A stretch of DNA of 16,708 nucleotides from Kiritimatiellales bacterium (lineage in GTDB: Bacteria; Verrucomicrobiota; Kiritimatiellia; Kiritimatiellales; Pontiellaceae), in contig JAIPIO010000046.1 of assembly GCA_021734595.1 (NCBI GenBank), forward strand, positions 1-16,708. The letters are read 5' to 3'. Positions 14,154-16,708 of this stretch are shown here, in pieces. Within the stretch, counting starts at the first letter, position 1, and each line of letters opens with the position of its first letter. Made by a program: the position numbers and the translations under genes. The notes under the pieces were generated by a model. It was not told the origin of the DNA. It made no database searches and worked only from the letters and a program-made list of their open reading frames with translations.

Positions 14154-15221
14154 ATGATTGAATTTCGCAACATTAGTGCCGATACCCCGGAAGCAGCGTT
14201 GCTCGAAACCGCAAAGCGGGTTCTTGCCGATGGCGGACTGGTGATTATGCCGACCGAGACCGTCTACGGTGTGGCCTGCGACCCCAGCGTGCCCGGCGCA
14301 CTGGCCAAACTGATTGCGGCAAAAGGGCGTGACGGCGACAAGCCGATCGCCCGACTGGCCTCGGGGACCGATCAGGTTCGGGCGGAGGCAAAGGACTGGT
14401 CCCCTGCCCTGCAGGCGCTGGCAGAAGCCTTCTGGCCCGGACCGCTGACCATCGTGCTGGAAACTGCAGCGGGTTTCACCGGTTACCGGGTGCCCGACCA
14501 TGCCGTGCCGATTGAACTGGCGAAAGCCTGCGGCCACACACTGGCACTGACCAGCGCGAACCCAAGCGGCGGACAGGACCCGCACAGCGCCAGGGAAGCC
14601 GCACAAAACCTCAAGGTGGATCTGGTACTGGACAGCGGCCCCACCGCCCAAGCCGTTCCAAGCACCGTGGTAAAAACATGCGACCACCAAATCGAATGCC
14701 TGCGGGAAGGCTCTCTTCCCTTCGAAGAAGTAGAAAGGGTTTTTATGGAAAACACACGGCACCCGAAAAAAATCCTGTTTATCTGCACCGGCAACACCTG
14801 CCGCAGCCCCATGGCGCAAGCGCTGTTTGAAAAAAGGATCGGCAGCGATTCAGCCTGGACAGCGGACTCGGCGGGAATTTTCGCAGGTGTGGACGCACCG
14901 GCCAGTATGAACGCGGTCGAAGCCCTGCGGGAACTGGATATAGACCTGTCCGGCCACCGAAGCAAACCCGTTACGGCAAAACTTCTTGAATCAACCGATA
15001 TGATTGTGACGATGACTGCCGGGCACCGTTTCGATATCCTTCAGGATTTCCCGGAGGTTGCAAACAAAGTTTGCTTGATTAAATCTTTCGGAACCTCAAG
15101 AGTGCAAGGCGATATTTGCGATCCTTTCGGAGGATCACTGAATGAATACAGGACGATTCGGGATGAAATCGATCGGGCCCTCGCGGACCTGATTCTTTTT
15201 ATGCACGAACAGGGAAAATGA
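14154..15221 (+). CDS. Fusion of threonylcarbamoyl-AMP synthase (Sua5/TsaC) and low-molecular-weight protein phosphatase
   Basis: 355 aa from ATG 14154; a TTG at 14124 is possible but adds 10 unconserved residues. Residues 1-195 are a YrdC/Sua5 domain: PTETVYGVA (33-41), KGRDGDKP (57-64) and SANPSGG (134-140). It makes threonylcarbamoyl-AMP for t6A37 on ANN-decoding tRNAs. Residues 206-355 are an LMW phosphatase: catalytic Cys211 to Arg217 in CTGNTCRS and general acid Asp324 in DPFGGS. The Thr at 215 equals Thr11 of Bacillus YwlE, the residue known to favour phosphoarginine over phosphotyrosine, so arginine phosphatase activity is predicted. The two domains are separate neighbouring genes (ywlC, ywlE) in Bacillus. 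There is no stop or frameshift between them. The next gene follows after 17 bp. Confidence 0.9.
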   Translation: MIEFRNISADTPEAALLETAKRVLADGGLVIMPTETVYGVACDPSVPGALAKLIAAKGRDGDKPIARLASGTDQVRAEAKDWSPALQALAEAFWPGPLTIVLETAAGFTGYRVPDHAVPIELAKACGHTLALTSANPSGGQDPHSAREAAQNLKVDLVLDSGPTAQAVPSTVVKTCDHQIECLREGSLPFEEVERVFMENTRHPKKILFICTGNTCRSPMAQALFEKRIGSDSAWTADSAGIFAGVDAPASMNAVEALRELDIDLSGHRSKPVTAKLLESTDMIVTMTAGHRFDILQDFPEVANKVCLIKSFGTSRVQGDICDPFGGSLNEYRTIRDEIDRALADLILFMHEQGK

Positions 15222-15238
15222 ATCAAAAGGGGATGGCT

Positions 15239-16708
15239 ATGAAAATTGCGATTGGCTCGGATCACGGTGGATACAACCTGAAAACCCGACTTATTGAACT
15301 ACTCAAGAAAAAGGAAATCGCAGTGGAAGATACCGGTTGCAACGGAACAGAATCGGTTGACTATCCCGATTATGCCGCGGCAGTAGCCGAACAGGTTTCC
15401 GAAGGCAAGGTGGATCAGGGGCTGATTATCTGCACAACCGGCATTGGTGTCAGCATTACCGCCAACAAGTTTCCGCGGGTACGCGCCGCGCTCTGTACCC
15501 TACCCGAAATGGCCAGCCTGTCCCGCCAGCACAACAACGCCAATGTGCTCTGTCTGGGCGGAAAATTCACCACGGAAACGGAAGCCGAAGCCATTCTCGA
15601 TGCTTGGCTCGCCAGCGAATTTGAAGGCGGCCGCCACGAACGCCGCGTGAACAAGATCAAGGGCTATGCCGCCGAAAGTGCGGGATCGATTGCCGTTTAT
15701 GATACAGACCCTGAAATCCATTCCGTCCTCAAGGCGGAAGACAAGCGCCAGCGGGAAAACCTTGAACTGATCGCATCGGAAAACGTGGTCAGCCAAGCGG
15801 TGCGTGAAGCCCAGGGTTGCCGCATGACCAACAAATATGCGGAAGGCTATCCCGGCAAGCGCTGGTATAACGGCTGCGAGTGGGTTGACGAAGCCGAACG
15901 GCTTGCCATCGACCGCGCCAAGGAGCTTTTCGGTGCCGAACACGCCAATGTGCAGCCGCACTCCGGCAGCGGCGCGAACATGGGCGTCTATTTTGCCATC
16001 CTTAATCCCGGCGACACCATTCTGGCCATGAGCCTCGCGGAAGGCGGACACCTGACCCACGGACATCCAATGAACTTTTCCGGGCGGTTCTTCAACATTG
16101 TCCCGTACGGCGTCAGCAAAGATACCGAGCAAATTGACTACGCCGCCGTCCAGCGGCTCGCGGAAGAAAACAAGCCGAAGCTGATCGTGGCGGGTGCCAG
16201 TGCCTATTCGCGCCTGATCGATTTTAAAAAGCTGCGCAAGATTGCCGACAGTGTCGGGGCCTACCTGATGGTGGACATGGCCCATATCGCCGGACTCGTG
16301 GCGGCCGGCTGCCACCCCAACCCGCTGCCGCACTGCGACTTTGTCACCACCACCACCCATAAAACCCTGCGCGGCCCGCGCGGCGGCATGATCCTATGCA
16401 AGGAACAGTTTGCCGACGCCATCGATAAACAGGTATTCCCCGGCATCCAGGGCGGCCCGTTGATGCACGTGATCGCCGCAAAAGCGGTTTGCTTCCATGA
16501 AGCACTTCAGCCTTCCTTCAAGAAATACCAACAGCAGGTTGTGCGGAATGCCCAGGCACTGGCGGAAGCCATCGCAGACAAGGATTTCCGGCTGGTTTCA
16601 GGAGGCACGGACAACCACCTGATGCTGGTTGATCTGTCCGAAGCGGGCGCAACCGGAAAAGAGGCGGCTGCCGCACTGGATAAGGCCGCCATCACAGTTA
16701 ACAAGAAT
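15239..16708 (+). CDS. Fusion of ribose-5-phosphate isomerase B and serine hydroxymethyltransferase, 3'-partial
   Basis: 490 codons open to the right edge with no stop. ATG 15239 has AAAGGGG 6 bp upstream; an ATG at 15233 touches that site and is rejected. Residues 1-149 are RpiB: Asp8-His9 in SDHGG, DYPDYA (41-46), catalytic Cys65 in IICTTGIGVS and His98 in SRQHNN. Residues about 155-490 are GlyA: ELIASEN (176-182), TNKYAEGYPGKR (197-208), PHSGSGAN and the PLP lysine Lys375 in TTTTHKTLRGPRGG. By comparison with Escherichia coli GlyA (417 aa), about 45 residues lie beyond the edge. RpiB interconverts ribose and ribulose 5-phosphate; GlyA makes glycine and methylene-tetrahydrofolate from serine. 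The linker (about 150-165) has no stop codon. Confidence 0.93.
   Translation, partial: MKIAIGSDHGGYNLKTRLIELLKKKEIAVEDTGCNGTESVDYPDYAAAVAEQVSEGKVDQGLIICTTGIGVSITANKFPRVRAALCTLPEMASLSRQHNNANVLCLGGKFTTETEAEAILDAWLASEFEGGRHERRVNKIKGYAAESAGSIAVYDTDPEIHSVLKAEDKRQRENLELIASENVVSQAVREAQGCRMTNKYAEGYPGKRWYNGCEWVDEAERLAIDRAKELFGAEHANVQPHSGSGANMGVYFAILNPGDTILAMSLAEGGHLTHGHPMNFSGRFFNIVPYGVSKDTEQIDYAAVQRLAEENKPKLIVAGASAYSRLIDFKKLRKIADSVGAYLMVDMAHIAGLVAAGCHPNPLPHCDFVTTTTHKTLRGPRGGMILCKEQFADAIDKQVFPGIQGGPLMHVIAAKAVCFHEALQPSFKKYQQQVVRNAQALAEAIADKDFRLVSGGTDNHLMLVDLSEAGATGKEAAAALDKAAITVNKN

Overview
The window reads as chromosomal DNA from a Gram-negative bacterium with lipid A. It carries a Skp/OmpH-like chaperone next to lpxD, a type III glutamine synthetase, and a secreted esterase beside a secreted beta-helix protein. 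Together with a very frequent 15-bp palindrome, this suggests the PVC superphylum, most likely a Kiritimatiellota (Pontiella-like) organism. That placement is inference from gene content and style, not from a marker phylogeny.

Layout. (1) 1-4879, + strand: the 3' part of a membrane protein with a kinase-like N-terminal motif, a secreted alpha/beta-hydrolase overlapping it by 8 bp, and a secreted right-handed beta-helix protein, probably acting on polysaccharides. (2) 4923-7395, - strand: an AT-richer island of six small membrane-protein genes that I cannot assign to known families. Three of its transcription units start behind an imperfectly repeated leader. (3) 7396-7975: no convincing gene, but a block of dyad symmetries that can fold into a three-way junction (7604-7751), beside an extended copy of the palindrome. 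(4) 7976-9817, - strand: pdxA-rsmA, a neighbour pair also known from Enterobacteria. (5) 9922-12006, - strand: glutamine synthetase III with a textbook terminator; upstream lies a 397-bp non-coding stretch. (6) 12404-14031, - strand: skp-like gene and lpxD, with ATGA overlap and a good sigma70-type promoter. (7) 14154-16708, + strand: two multidomain fusion genes, Sua5/TsaC + protein-arginine-phosphatase-like LMW phosphatase, then RpiB + GlyA. The second is open to the window edge. The same four functions are separate neighbouring genes (ywlC, ywlE, rpiB/ywlF, glyA) in Bacillus subtilis.

The feature that does not fit an ordinary gene list is the palindrome TTCCARNNNYTGGAA. It occurs 11 times exactly, always with a 5-nt centre, both between genes and inside coding sequence. 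Four of the five coding copies are read in the same frame and encode Pro-x-x-Gly. The second is the pair of fusion genes that compress a conserved neighbourhood into two polypeptides. The third is the small membrane-gene island with repeated leaders.
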